A stretch of DNA of 5,640 nt from an uncultured Desulfurellaceae bacterium (GCA_913056505.1 CAJXLZ010000072.1:1-5640), one strand, 5' to 3'; counted from the stretch's first letter, positions 1 through 4,771 are shown. Numbers and translations are program-made. Notes: a model not told the origin generated them from the letters alone.

Positions 1-172
1 CATTTGGAATTTGTTTAACAATTTCTCTTGCAATAAATCCTGCTTTCTGTCCAATATTTGAACTCCCAAAACAGCCGTTAACGCTAATGGTTTTATCAAA
101 CTTTTTGTGTTGGTTTATGATTGTGTTTCTTGCAGAATCTGTCTTTATTTCTTCTACCGGTTTCTTTTCCAT
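1..172 (-). CDS. DGC-type putative zinc-binding protein, C-terminus beyond left edge
   Basis: The first 57 residues are visible, starting MEKKPVEEIK. The segment at residues 29-52 (ISVNGCFGSSNIGQKAGFI and following) has the cysteine followed by a G-x-x-N-x-G-Q pattern that I associate with the N-terminal motif of the DGC family (putative zinc-binding proteins, Pfam DGC). These small cytosolic proteins often sit beside metal transporters and permeases. The start is supported by GAGGTGG on the minus strand at 184-178, five bases upstream of the ATG at 172-170, a clear Shine-Dalgarno sequence and unusual for Bacteroidota. The next gene upstream, 221-316, is a stump of the same family and the one before that is a cation-efflux fragment, so a role in metal handling is likely by context. 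The remaining residues, including the second cysteine motif of the family, lie outside the window. The family assignment is from memory of the motif. Confidence 0.7.
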   Translation of the reverse strand, partial: MEKKPVEEIKTDSARNTIINQHKKFDKTISVNGCFGSSNIGQKAGFIAREIVKQIPN

Positions 173-199
173 TTTTCACCACCTCTTCTTTTTATTTCT

Positions 200-220
200 A
201 TACTTAATACATACAAGTAT
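200..220. promoter_or_regulatory. Short inverted repeat upstream of the DGC gene
   Basis: ATACTT (200-205) and AAGTAT (215-220) form a 6-bp inverted repeat with a 9-base spacer, placed between the stop of the 31-residue ORF and the ribosome binding site of the next gene. Metal-sensing repressors of the ArsR type bind AT-rich dyads of about this size, so an operator is possible. The arms are short and AT-rich, so chance is also possible. Confidence 0.25.
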
Positions 221-316
221 TTATGCCTTAATTGTCGCCATAGCTGCTGCTCCTGCCAGTGAGCCTGTGTTGGGTGCACTGCTCCCACAGACAATCAACC
301 CTATTTCTGGCATCAT
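221..316 (-). pseudogene. Truncated DGC-type protein (31 codons)
   Basis: This ORF reads MMPEIGLIVCGSSAPNTGSL and then AGAAAMATIKA before a TAA. The pattern I-G-L-I-V-C-G followed by N-T-G-S-L matches the start of DGC family proteins as I know them, which usually exceed 100 residues. Only the first motif remains: after the TAA there are 48 bases of AT-rich non-coding sequence and then another DGC-type gene. The ATG overlaps the TGA of the cation-efflux fragment (ATGA at 316-313), so it was probably translationally coupled to it. The likeliest reading is an internal deletion that removed most of the protein. A functional micro-protein is possible, but nothing here shows that. The double ATG (316-314 and 313-311) leaves the exact start open. 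Confidence 0.55.
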
Positions 317-582
317 TTTCTCACCTTCTTTATTATGCTTTTGTCAAGACATGCATCATATTCCATCTGAATTGTAACATGAGTGATTCCAAATTTATTC
401 AGAACTGATTCAATTTTATTTCTAATTTCACAAACCTCAGTCAACTTTAAATTATCAGATAAATCCACATGTCCCTCAAAATTTATGTTTTTATCATCGA
501 TCTGCCAGATATGCACATGATGCAGATTTTCAACTTCCTGTATTTTTTGGATAAACTCATCTAAATATGTTTCCTGTCCCAT
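313..582 (-). pseudogene. Cation diffusion facilitator, C-terminal cytoplasmic domain only
   Basis: CDF transporters (CzcD/ZitB type) are inner-membrane antiporters that export Zn2+, Co2+ or Cd2+ in exchange for protons. They have about 200 residues of six membrane helices followed by a cytoplasmic metal-binding domain of about 80 residues. The 89 residues here match only the latter. Residues 18-30 (ENLHHVHIWQIDD) are the typical start of the domain's first strand, EGHVDL (36-41) and FGITHVTIQMEYD (64-76) follow as expected, and the histidines at 21, 22, 24, 38 and 68 are candidate metal ligands. A short tail contains a cysteine. No membrane helix is present. Nine A's lie just upstream of the ATG, an in-frame TGA is ten codons upstream, and no ribosome binding site is visible, so the 5' part of the gene appears lost. 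The stop overlaps the start of the next ORF (ATGA). A stand-alone metal-binding domain is the alternative. Confidence 0.72.
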
Positions 583-631
583 AACTGTTTTTTTTTGACG
601 CTTCTTTCATTGCCCCAATTATCAAAACCGA
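583..631. other. Possible insertion boundary between metal cluster and lipoprotein gene
   Basis: This 49-base gap separates the truncated 5' end of the cation-efflux fragment from the stop of the lipoprotein gene. It holds a run of nine T's (588-596) and no terminator or promoter that I can identify. If the transporter was cut by an integrating element whose recombinase is the gene at 1151-2281, the element end should lie here. That is inference: no second copy of an attachment core is in the window. Confidence 0.25.
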
Positions 632-1117
632 TTATTCAAATTTTATTATTCCGCCCAGCTTTTGAGCAAATTTGAAAGCATATAAAAATGCTGTGGTGCT
701 TTTTGTATTGTTTTTCGCCCATTTTGCATGATACCAGGTAAAGTTTGCAGAATACATACCCATAGCGCTTATCATTGCCCCTGTTTGTGTACCGGCTGAC
801 CAATCTACATTGATATTTATTGTATTGTCTTTGCAAATGATATTTAACCTCATCCGGGTATCTCCCGGTTCCGTGTTGTTTGCAAGGATATAACCCATTT
901 TCTTATTGCTTTTCTCAATTTTGAAATTTTGAGAAATTAAAGTTTGATAACTCATTATGTAATTTTCCTGCATGGATTTATCATTTTCCACAATGATTTT
1001 TGTTGCCCCTTTCGGAATCGAATCGATGTCACTTTGTGAAGTCCCTTTTGCAATTTCGTGAAAACTCATACAGGAAGTTAAGAAAATCGCCAGTGAAATA
1101 AAAATAATCTTTTTCAT
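632..1117 (-). CDS. Small lipoprotein of unknown function
   Basis: A 161-residue protein with a textbook lipoprotein signal: KK at 2-3, a hydrophobic stretch at 4-13 (IIFISLAIFL), then the lipobox L13-T14-S15-C16. Signal peptidase II would cleave before C16, which would be lipidated, leaving a mature protein of about 145 residues in the cell envelope. The residues after Cys (MSFHE) have no clear Bacteroidota export signal. The mature part is polar, with an I-P-K-G-A-T-K-I-I-V strand near residues 34-43, and has no motif that I recognise. Its stretch GTQTGAMISAMGM (108-120) is Gly/Met-rich and may be a small amphipathic or buried segment. The gene starts 33 bases after the integrase stop on the same strand, so it may share the integrase transcript and could be cargo of the mobile element. 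The start is fixed by the signal peptide. Confidence 0.75.
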   Translation of the reverse strand: MKKIIFISLAIFLTSCMSFHEIAKGTSQSDIDSIPKGATKIIVENDKSMQENYIMSYQTLISQNFKIEKSNKKMGYILANNTEPGDTRMRLNIICKDNTININVDWSAGTQTGAMISAMGMYSANFTWYHAKWAKNNTKSTTAFLYAFKFAQKLGGIIKFE

Positions 1118-1150
1118 AGTTTAATGTTTTATAAGTTAATGTAAGGTCTA

Positions 1151-2281
1151 TTAATCAATTTTATCAAAATCCATAATCTTATTAGCAAACTCTTTTTTTG
1201 CTTCATTATCAAAACCGGCAAAGTAGTTTTGTGTGGTTTTCATGTTTTCATGTCCTAAACTTTCCTGTATAAACTCCATGCTTGCGCCGTTCCTGATGGC
1301 GTTGGTGGCAAATGAATGCCTTGCCCAGTACGTTGAGGTTTCCTCCGGTAAATCGTTTGCCTTGCATAGTTTCTTTATGTGCTGGTTCACAAACCGGGTA
1401 AAATTTTTAATTACGACCTGTTGTCGTTCGGGTGGGGTATTTGCCGGTATTATGTCAAAAACCCTGTTATTAGAAGTTTTATCCGGGTTACCGTATTTCT
1501 TTATCATTTCTTTTGTAAAGTCATTCAGGTAAACTGTAATGGCTTTTGAGTGGGTCTTAGTTGTGTGTTTTGTCTTAGCCCTGACAAACTCAATTTTATC
1601 ATCCTGAATATCTTTGAACCGCAACAAAAGAATGTCTTTTATGTTCATTCCATTGCAAGCATAGGAAAAAAAGAAAAAATCCTTTGCCTTTTCCTGCTCT
1701 CTCGTTTTGGGTATTGCATGAAAAAGTATTGATAGCTGACTTTGATTGAGTGCTTTTTTTACATTCTTTGTTGCCGGTATTTTATATTTTCGTTTTCCGA
1801 ACGGGTAAAAATCCCGGTCAATCTCTTTTTCATCAATGGCCTTATTGAATGAAGCCCGTAAGACTCTTAGATAAATCCCGACTGTTGTCAGGCTCCGCTT
1901 CTTTATTTCAGTCATGTAGGTTTCATATTCTTGTAACCATTCCGGTGTTATATCATAGAAAGTAAGATTTGAAATTTTTTTCCCTTTGTGTTTTATAAAT
2001 GTCTCAATTGATTTTTGGCTTAAATCATAACTGCTGGCTGTTCCAAACTGTTTATTTTTGGTAAGTTCATTAATCATTTGCTGGTATTGATAGGATACTT
2101 TTATCCCATCGCCTGGTTTCCGGGTCATCTTACGGTCAAACTCATCAAAGTTGAAAGGTTTTATTTCTTTGGCTATTTCAACGGCTTCCAGCTCCACGGC
2201 CTGCATTTCCCGACGGGTTTCTTTGTGTTCGTTCCGGGGCTTCCCTGTTTTGTAGGTGCTTTGAAATTCTTTTTCTGTCAT
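1151..2281 (-). CDS. Tyrosine recombinase/integrase, Bacteroidota mobile-element type
   Basis: A 376-residue site-specific recombinase that would integrate and excise its element by cutting DNA with a tyrosine. From about residue 75 to 165 there is a helical SAM-like core-binding domain (SYDLSQKSIETF, then LTTVGIYLRVLRASFNKAID). The catalytic domain spans about 178-365: K236 in RAKTKH is the likely strand lysine, R321-H322 lies in YWARHSFAT, LGH at 342-344 is followed by the nucleophile Y353 in TTQNYFAGF. Two canonical residues are altered. The first catalytic arginine position, in ACNGMNIKDILLL, appears to be N213, and the first histidine of H-x-x-R is Y318 or nearby. Comparable changes occur in Bacteroidota integrases as I remember them, so the enzyme is probably still active. 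The N-terminus lacks most of the arm-binding domain usual in this group (often about 400 residues in total). An in-frame TAA six codons upstream excludes a longer start here. AAAGGA precedes the ATG. Confidence 0.88.
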   Translation of the reverse strand: MTEKEFQSTYKTGKPRNEHKETRREMQAVELEAVEIAKEIKPFNFDEFDRKMTRKPGDGIKVSYQYQQMINELTKNKQFGTASSYDLSQKSIETFIKHKGKKISNLTFYDITPEWLQEYETYMTEIKKRSLTTVGIYLRVLRASFNKAIDEKEIDRDFYPFGKRKYKIPATKNVKKALNQSQLSILFHAIPKTREQEKAKDFFFFSYACNGMNIKDILLLRFKDIQDDKIEFVRAKTKHTTKTHSKAITVYLNDFTKEMIKKYGNPDKTSNNRVFDIIPANTPPERQQVVIKNFTRFVNQHIKKLCKANDLPEETSTYWARHSFATNAIRNGASMEFIQESLGHENMKTTQNYFAGFDNEAKKEFANKIMDFDKID

Positions 2282-2307
2282 TTCATTTTCCTTTGATTAA
2301 CATATTT

Positions 2308-2315
2308 CAAAAGTA
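2308..2315 (-). promoter_or_regulatory. Candidate Bacteroidota -7 box for the integrase
   Basis: TACTTTTG on the minus strand fits the Bacteroides -7 consensus TAnnTTTG. It ends 26 bases before the integrase ATG, giving a leader of roughly 20 bases. No well-spaced TTTG -33 box is visible: the nearest, at 2350-2347, is too far upstream. The match is therefore one-sided. Confidence 0.45.
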
Positions 2316-2375
2316 TCATAAACCAATTTTACACTTTGTTGAATAACAAAAGCAAATGAGGAAGAGATTAAACAT
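2316..2375 (-). pseudogene. 19-codon ORF with strong ribosome binding site, possible cut-off gene start
   Basis: An ATG at 2375-2373 follows AAAGGA (2387-2382) with a 6-base spacer, the same leader used by the two phage-like genes to its right. The ORF reads MFNLFLICFCYSTKCKIGL and stops at a TGA that abuts the integrase promoter box. The tail reading frame of the neighbouring 115-residue gene ends 15 bases upstream of this ATG, a normal operon spacing. I read it as the first codons of the next gene of the right-hand genome, cut off where the left-hand DNA begins. A short hydrophobic peptide gene or chance is also possible. Confidence 0.35.
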
Positions 2376-2390
2376 TTATTATCCTTTAAT

Positions 2391-2449
2391 TCATTCACAT
2401 TTTCTCAATGCAGTAGCATCCATTCCAACATCAAGAAGAGCCCATTTTA
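2391..2449 (-). other. Displaced C-terminal coding tail of the 115-residue protein
   Basis: Directly beyond the TAA at 2449-2447, another frame stays open to a TGA at 2393-2391 and reads LKWALLDVGMDATALRKCE, which looks like real protein. One extra T in the stop region (CATTAA to CATTTAA) would fuse the two frames, giving ...KWDH-LKWALLDVG... and a protein of about 134 residues. The tail ends just before the next ribosome binding site, as a true gene end would. A single-base deletion, real or from sequencing, is the simplest explanation. Confidence 0.45.
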
Positions 2450-2794
2450 ATGATCCCACTTTCTTTTGCTTTCTTTAATTTTAAACCAGCCGTTGTTTTC
2501 AGTGAATCCATTTTCATCAGCATGTTTGTCCGTCATATGGTTAGATGTTGAAATTGCTCCATCATTAATCATCTTCTCATATCGATAGTAAAATACTTCT
2601 TCTTCGACAGGTCTAGCAAATTTTCTGTTTTGAAAAAAGAAAGCATCACCAAAATCAATTCGAGTTAAAAATCTTTGCTCTATTTCATCAGGAAGAATAT
2701 GTACAAGTTCTTCTAATCTCCAATTTACAGAGTCATCACTAACCTCAACTTTCTGACCTATTAACATTCGCAATTCATCAATTTGTGTTTTCAC
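2447..2794 (-). CDS. Phage-like small protein, probably frame-broken near its end
   Basis: A 115-residue cytosolic protein without signal or membrane segment. The middle, KVEVSDDSVNWRLEELVHIL (15-34) followed by a strand-rich part ending FARPVEE (59-65), follows a layout I know from small phage proteins: a V-E-V-S-D strand, a conserved Trp, a hydrophobic strand and a closing A-R-P. I know of no assigned function. The C-terminal part is charged, with GWFKIKESKRKWDH last. The start is a GTG at 2794-2792, supported by AAAGGA five bases upstream and AGTATAATAT further up. The first ATG would be codon 10 and would lose the spacing to that signal. The stop at 2449-2447 may be premature, since an open frame continues to 2391. 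The gene lies 65 bases downstream of the repeat protein on the same strand and has its own TATAAT-like box. Confidence 0.6.
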   Translation of the reverse strand: MKTQIDELRMLIGQKVEVSDDSVNWRLEELVHILPDEIEQRFLTRIDFGDAFFFQNRKFARPVEEEVFYYRYEKMINDGAISTSNHMTDKHADENGFTENNGWFKIKESKRKWDH

Positions 2795-2799
2795 TTTAA

Positions 2800-2826
2800 T
2801 CCTTTATATTTTATAATATATTATAC
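2800..2826 (-). promoter_or_regulatory. Leader with TATAAT box and ribosome binding site of the 115-residue gene
   Basis: On the minus strand, AGTATAATAT carries a TATAAT box at 2825-2820 and is followed by AAAGGA at 2805-2800, five bases before the GTG. The gene at 2860-3327 has the same two elements in the same order. No clear -35 hexamer is visible at 17 bases upstream. Confidence 0.5.
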
Positions 2827-2859
2827 TGTGTATTACCTTAAAAACCACTTAATTAAAAC

Positions 2860-3327
2860 CTAAAATCTATCTTGAAACTCTCTGATGAAAGATTCACTTA
2901 GCTTTTGTTTCTTACAAATACTAAACCAGTCAACTCTATCCTGGAATTCTCGAATAAAATCTTCAGATAAAATTTGATATGCACTAATATAGTTCCAATT
3001 AACTACATTCTGGAACTCTCTAATTAATTCTTCTGATATTTTTTGATATGCACTAATCCATTCCCACTCAACTCTGTCCTGAAATTCTATAATAAAATTC
3101 CCAGATAGTTTTTGATATCTGCTAATCAAATCCCAATTAACTTCATTTTGATATTCTCGGAGGAAAGCTTCGGAAAGCTTTTGATATGCACTAATATAGT
3201 TCCAATTAACTACATTCTGGAACTCTCTAATGAAATTCTCAGTTAAAATTCGATATCTACTAATCCATTCCCAATCAATTTTATCTATTTCACCAAGTTT
3301 TTCTTTGTAATTATCTAAAGTTATCAT
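2860..3327 (-). CDS. Protein of six 23-residue W-IS-YQKLSE-FIREFQ repeats
   Basis: A 155-residue protein made almost wholly of tandem units. Tryptophans at 19, 42, 65, 88, 111 and 134 recur every 23 residues. Relative to each Trp, IS is at +3/+4, YQKLSE at +6 to +11 and FIREFQ at +13 to +18; the final unit ends at residue 155. A leader of 18 residues precedes the first unit. Each unit looks like a helix pair, so a solenoid scaffold for protein binding is likely. I recall such units in hypothetical proteins of phages, large DNA viruses and some bacteria, without known function. There is no signal peptide or membrane segment. Two 52-base DNA segments are identical exactly three units apart, which points to recent in-frame duplication or conversion. 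The ATG is fixed by AAAGGA six bases upstream. It is the first gene leftwards from the long repeat-rich region and is divergent from the gene at 4772. Confidence 0.8.
   Translation of the reverse strand: MITLDNYKEKLGEIDKIDWEWISRYRILTENFIREFQNVVNWNYISAYQKLSEAFLREYQNEVNWDLISRYQKLSGNFIIEFQDRVEWEWISAYQKISEELIREFQNVVNWNYISAYQILSEDFIREFQDRVDWFSICKKQKLSESFIREFQDRF
2973..3024. repeat. 52-bp direct repeat, copy 1
   Basis: Identical over 52 bases to 3180-3231, at an offset of 207 bases, which is exactly three 69-base repeat units of the host gene. The other units differ at many positions, so this pair is younger than the rest of the array. Confidence 0.95.
3180..3231. repeat. 52-bp direct repeat, copy 2
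   Basis: Second copy of the segment at 2973-3024. The match breaks at both ends by single-base differences and lies in the same reading frame. Confidence 0.95.
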
Positions 3328-3333
3328 TTTTAA

Positions 3334-3354
3334 TCCTTTGTTTTATATTATACT
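3334..3354 (-). promoter_or_regulatory. Leader with TATAAT box and ribosome binding site of the repeat protein
   Basis: On the minus strand, AGTATAATAT (TATAAT at 3352-3347) is followed by AAAGGA at 3339-3334, six bases before the ATG. Transcription would start about 13 bases before the ATG, a very short leader. A -35 hexamer is not evident; helically spaced repeats lie just upstream instead. Confidence 0.5.
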
Positions 3355-3359
3355 ATAAG

Positions 3360-3419
3360 TTAGCTTTCATTTTGCTTACCTTAGCTTATCTTAGCTTATC
3401 TTAGCTTTCATTTTGCTTA
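3360..3419. repeat. 10-bp phased repeats and 19-bp direct repeat upstream of the repeat protein
   Basis: TTAGCTTTCATTTTGCTTA occurs at 3360-3378 and again at 3401-3419. Between them TTAGCTTATC is present twice in tandem (3381-3390, 3391-3400), and the second 19-mer begins with TTAGCTT in the same 10-base register. The core TTAGCTT therefore recurs on one face of the helix, starting about 10 bases upstream of the TATAAT box of the gene at 2860-3327, a suitable place for a regulator array. Confidence 0.85.
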
Positions 3420-3490
3420 ACTTAGTCTCTAATTTACAGTTGACAAATTGTTGAACAGAACTTATTCTCACCAACAAATAATTATTGAAC

Positions 3491-3537
3491 TAGACCCCTG
3501 AAGAACTTGACCTGATCTCCCACATATATTGGGTCTA
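3491..3537. repeat. 7-bp inverted repeat
   Basis: TAGACCC (3491-3497) pairs with GGGTCTA (3531-3537) across 33 bases. It is more GC-rich than its surroundings. No tRNA-like internal arms are present, and the function is unknown. Confidence 0.5.
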
Positions 3538-3731
3538 TATGCAATCACCATTTTTACCATTTTCAACCAGATTACAGCAAAATGTCAACACAAATCATCC
3601 ATCTCAAGGACTTTTTATACCCTTTTCAGAGCAAAATAAGCAAAAAGGGTATAAAACTTCAATTGAATTTTATAAGCAAAATACAAACTCCTGTAATTAC
3701 TGTACTAAAACAAACATCACAGGTCAAGTTC
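3503..3731. repeat. Widely spaced 12-bp inverted repeat
   Basis: GAACTTGACCTG (3503-3514) is the exact reverse complement of CAGGTCAAGTTC (3720-3731). The arms enclose about 205 bases that contain the 14-bp hairpin at 3613-3656 near the middle. In a window of this size a 12-bp match can arise by chance. Confidence 0.5.
3613..3656. repeat. Perfect 14-bp hairpin
   Basis: TTTTATACCCTTTT (3613-3626) and AAAAGGGTATAAAA (3643-3656) form a perfect 14-bp inverted repeat around a 16-base loop. The stem has only three G-C pairs and no gene ends beside it, so an ordinary terminator is less likely than a protein-binding dyad or a cruciform at an origin. Confidence 0.85.
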
Positions 3732-3828
3732 CCCAAGGGAATAGTTAGAAAAATTCATATATCAATTAATCATCAATATTTTTTAAGAAAACTCTCTGTA
3801 TATTAATAAACTTTTTATATTTTTTATA

Positions 3829-3860
3829 GTAAAGAGGCTTTACAGTATAGTATAAAGCCT
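3829..3860. repeat. Overlapping alternative hairpins
   Basis: AGGCTTTA (3835-3842) pairs perfectly with TAAAGCCT (3853-3860) over a 10-base loop. The same segment can pair with the other side: GTAAAG (3829-3834) with CTTTAC (3838-3843) over 3 bases. The two stems exclude each other. Whether this is a switch or a coincidence in low-complexity DNA cannot be told from sequence. Confidence 0.5.
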
Positions 3861-3907
3861 ATTACAAATCTACTATTATATAGATCCATTTCCCCATTTC
3901 CCTATAA

Positions 3908-3931
3908 GGCTATAAGAGAATAAGGCTATAA
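3908..3931. repeat. GGCTATAA twice, opposite in orientation to the array at 4384
   Basis: GGCTATAA occurs at 3908-3915 and 3924-3931, 16 bases apart. Its reverse complement TTATAGCC is present three times in tandem at 4384-4407. The motif thus flanks the 11-bp arrays in opposite orientations. Confidence 0.7.
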
Positions 3932-3999
3932 GGTCATTAGATCATTAGAACCTATTATGTCTTATTTTAAACTATACTCTAAAAGGCTTATATCTTGTC

Positions 4000-4080
4000 G
4001 AGGTGTCCCGAATGTCTTCTGGGTGTCCTATGGCTTGAAATGTTTTAGTTTCTCTCAATAAGGACTGGAGGTGTTCCGAA
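4000..4080. repeat. Direct repeats of GAGGTGTYCCGAA
   Basis: GAGGTGTCCCGAA (4000-4012) and GAGGTGTTCCGAA (4068-4080) differ at one base, and a partial copy GGTGTCC lies at 4022-4028. This is the most GC-rich stretch of the intergenic region and could be binding sites of one protein. Confidence 0.55.
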
Positions 4081-4206
4081 AGCGGAGGAGTATTTTAAAA
4101 GTCTATACAAACTTTGGCATTTTTTATAAAAATTAAGTCATGAGAGTCAGAAATGTGTTTCGGGTGTATATAACCCACTTCAAATAGAGACAAATGACAA
4201 AACTTC

Positions 4207-4272
4207 ATCGGATCTTCATCGGATCTTCATCAGAACAATATCGGATCTTCATCAGAACAATATCGGATCTTC
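4207..4272. repeat. Array 1 of six 11-bp units
   Basis: Six contiguous 11-base units in the order A-A-B-A-B-A, where A is ATCGGATCTTC and B is ATCAGAACAAT. A and B share their first three bases and every unit is exact. With 11 bases per unit, each lies on nearly the same side of the helix, as in iterons and in the centromere sites of type II plasmid partition systems. Confidence 0.9.
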
Positions 4273-4318
4273 AACAAGAATCACGATAGCAAAATAGTCA
4301 TATAGCTTCGCTGAGACT

Positions 4319-4373
4319 AGCGAATCAATAGCGATTCAATAGCGAATCAATAGCTATTCACGAGCAATTCCAC
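4319..4373. repeat. Array 2 of 11-bp units
   Basis: Three clear 11-base units, AGCGAATCAAT, AGCGATTCAAT and AGCGAATCAAT (4319-4351), are followed by two weaker ones in the same register, AGCTATTCACG and AGCAATTCCAC (to 4373). The units start with AGC and share an ATTC or AATC core. Array 2 has the same period as array 1, 46 bases away, but a different sequence. AATAGCTATT at 4349-4358 is a perfect palindrome inside it. Confidence 0.8.
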
Positions 4374-4383
4374 CTCATATTCT

Positions 4384-4407
4384 TTATAGCCTTATAGCCT
4401 TATAGCC
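4384..4407. repeat. TTATAGCC, three tandem copies
   Basis: Three exact 8-base units lie 10 bases after the second 11-bp array. The reverse complement GGCTATAA appears twice at 3908-3931. Confidence 0.85.
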
Positions 4408-4431
4408 TTTTATGGATTACAGTGAGAATAG

Positions 4432-4494
<63 letters not shown>

Positions 4495-4540
4495 TTATTA
4501 CTAACTCAGAATAGAAGTACGACTACAGAAGAATTACAGA

Positions 4541-4597
4541 ATAGGAATATAGGATTATGATTATAGGATTATAGGAATATAGAATTATGATTATAGG
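4541..4597. repeat. 27-bp direct repeat with 30-base period
   Basis: The 27 bases at 4541-4567 recur at 4571-4597 with one change (G at 4553, A at 4583). The sequence is made of TATAGG and ATTATGA blocks related to the heptad array before it. Confidence 0.8.
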
Positions 4598-4674
4598 TCT
4601 ATGGTACTTATAATCTTAGGGTCTTAATACCTTATTAGTTATTAGAGTGTTATGGTTAGAGGCTTAAGGCTTAG

Positions 4675-4690
4675 AATAAAAATTTTTATT
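4675..4690. repeat. 16-bp palindrome AATAAAAATTTTTATT
   Basis: A perfect palindrome, wholly A and T, followed by more T's, 80 bases before the plus-strand gene. It could be a bent or easily melted site. It has no G-C pairs, so it is not a usual terminator. Confidence 0.5.
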
Positions 4691-4771
4691 TTTTTGGCTT
4701 CAGTTAAAATACCGCATTGAGAATTTACCTTAAATATCACTGAATATCAAATAATGAAAATAGGATCTACT

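Noticed and set aside
87..377. Plus-strand ORF of 96 codons
   Set aside because: It lies opposite the DGC and cation-efflux remnants, which have recognisable motifs; its hydrophobic, Phe-rich reading is a shadow.
618..1217. 13-bp direct repeat ATTATCAAAACCG at 618-630 and 1205-1217, considered as attachment cores
   Set aside because: One copy is inside the integrase coding end, the pair would delimit only 590 bases, and a 13-bp match is expected by chance in AT-rich DNA of this length.
3491..3537. TAGACCC/GGGTCTA stem as a tRNA acceptor
   Set aside because: The span is only 47 bases and has no D, anticodon or T arm.
3539..3806. Two overlapping plus-strand ORFs of 69 and 74 codons (3539-3748 and 3582-3806)
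   Set aside because: Neither has a ribosome binding site, they overlap in different frames, their residue content follows local base composition, and the 14-bp hairpin lies across both.
4675..4700. Rho-independent terminator at the A/T palindrome
   Set aside because: The stem has no G-C pairs and no gene ends upstream of it.
4754..4771. Upstream in-frame ATG for the right-hand gene
   Set aside because: No ribosome binding site precedes it, whereas TAGGA stands at proper distance before the ATG at 4772.
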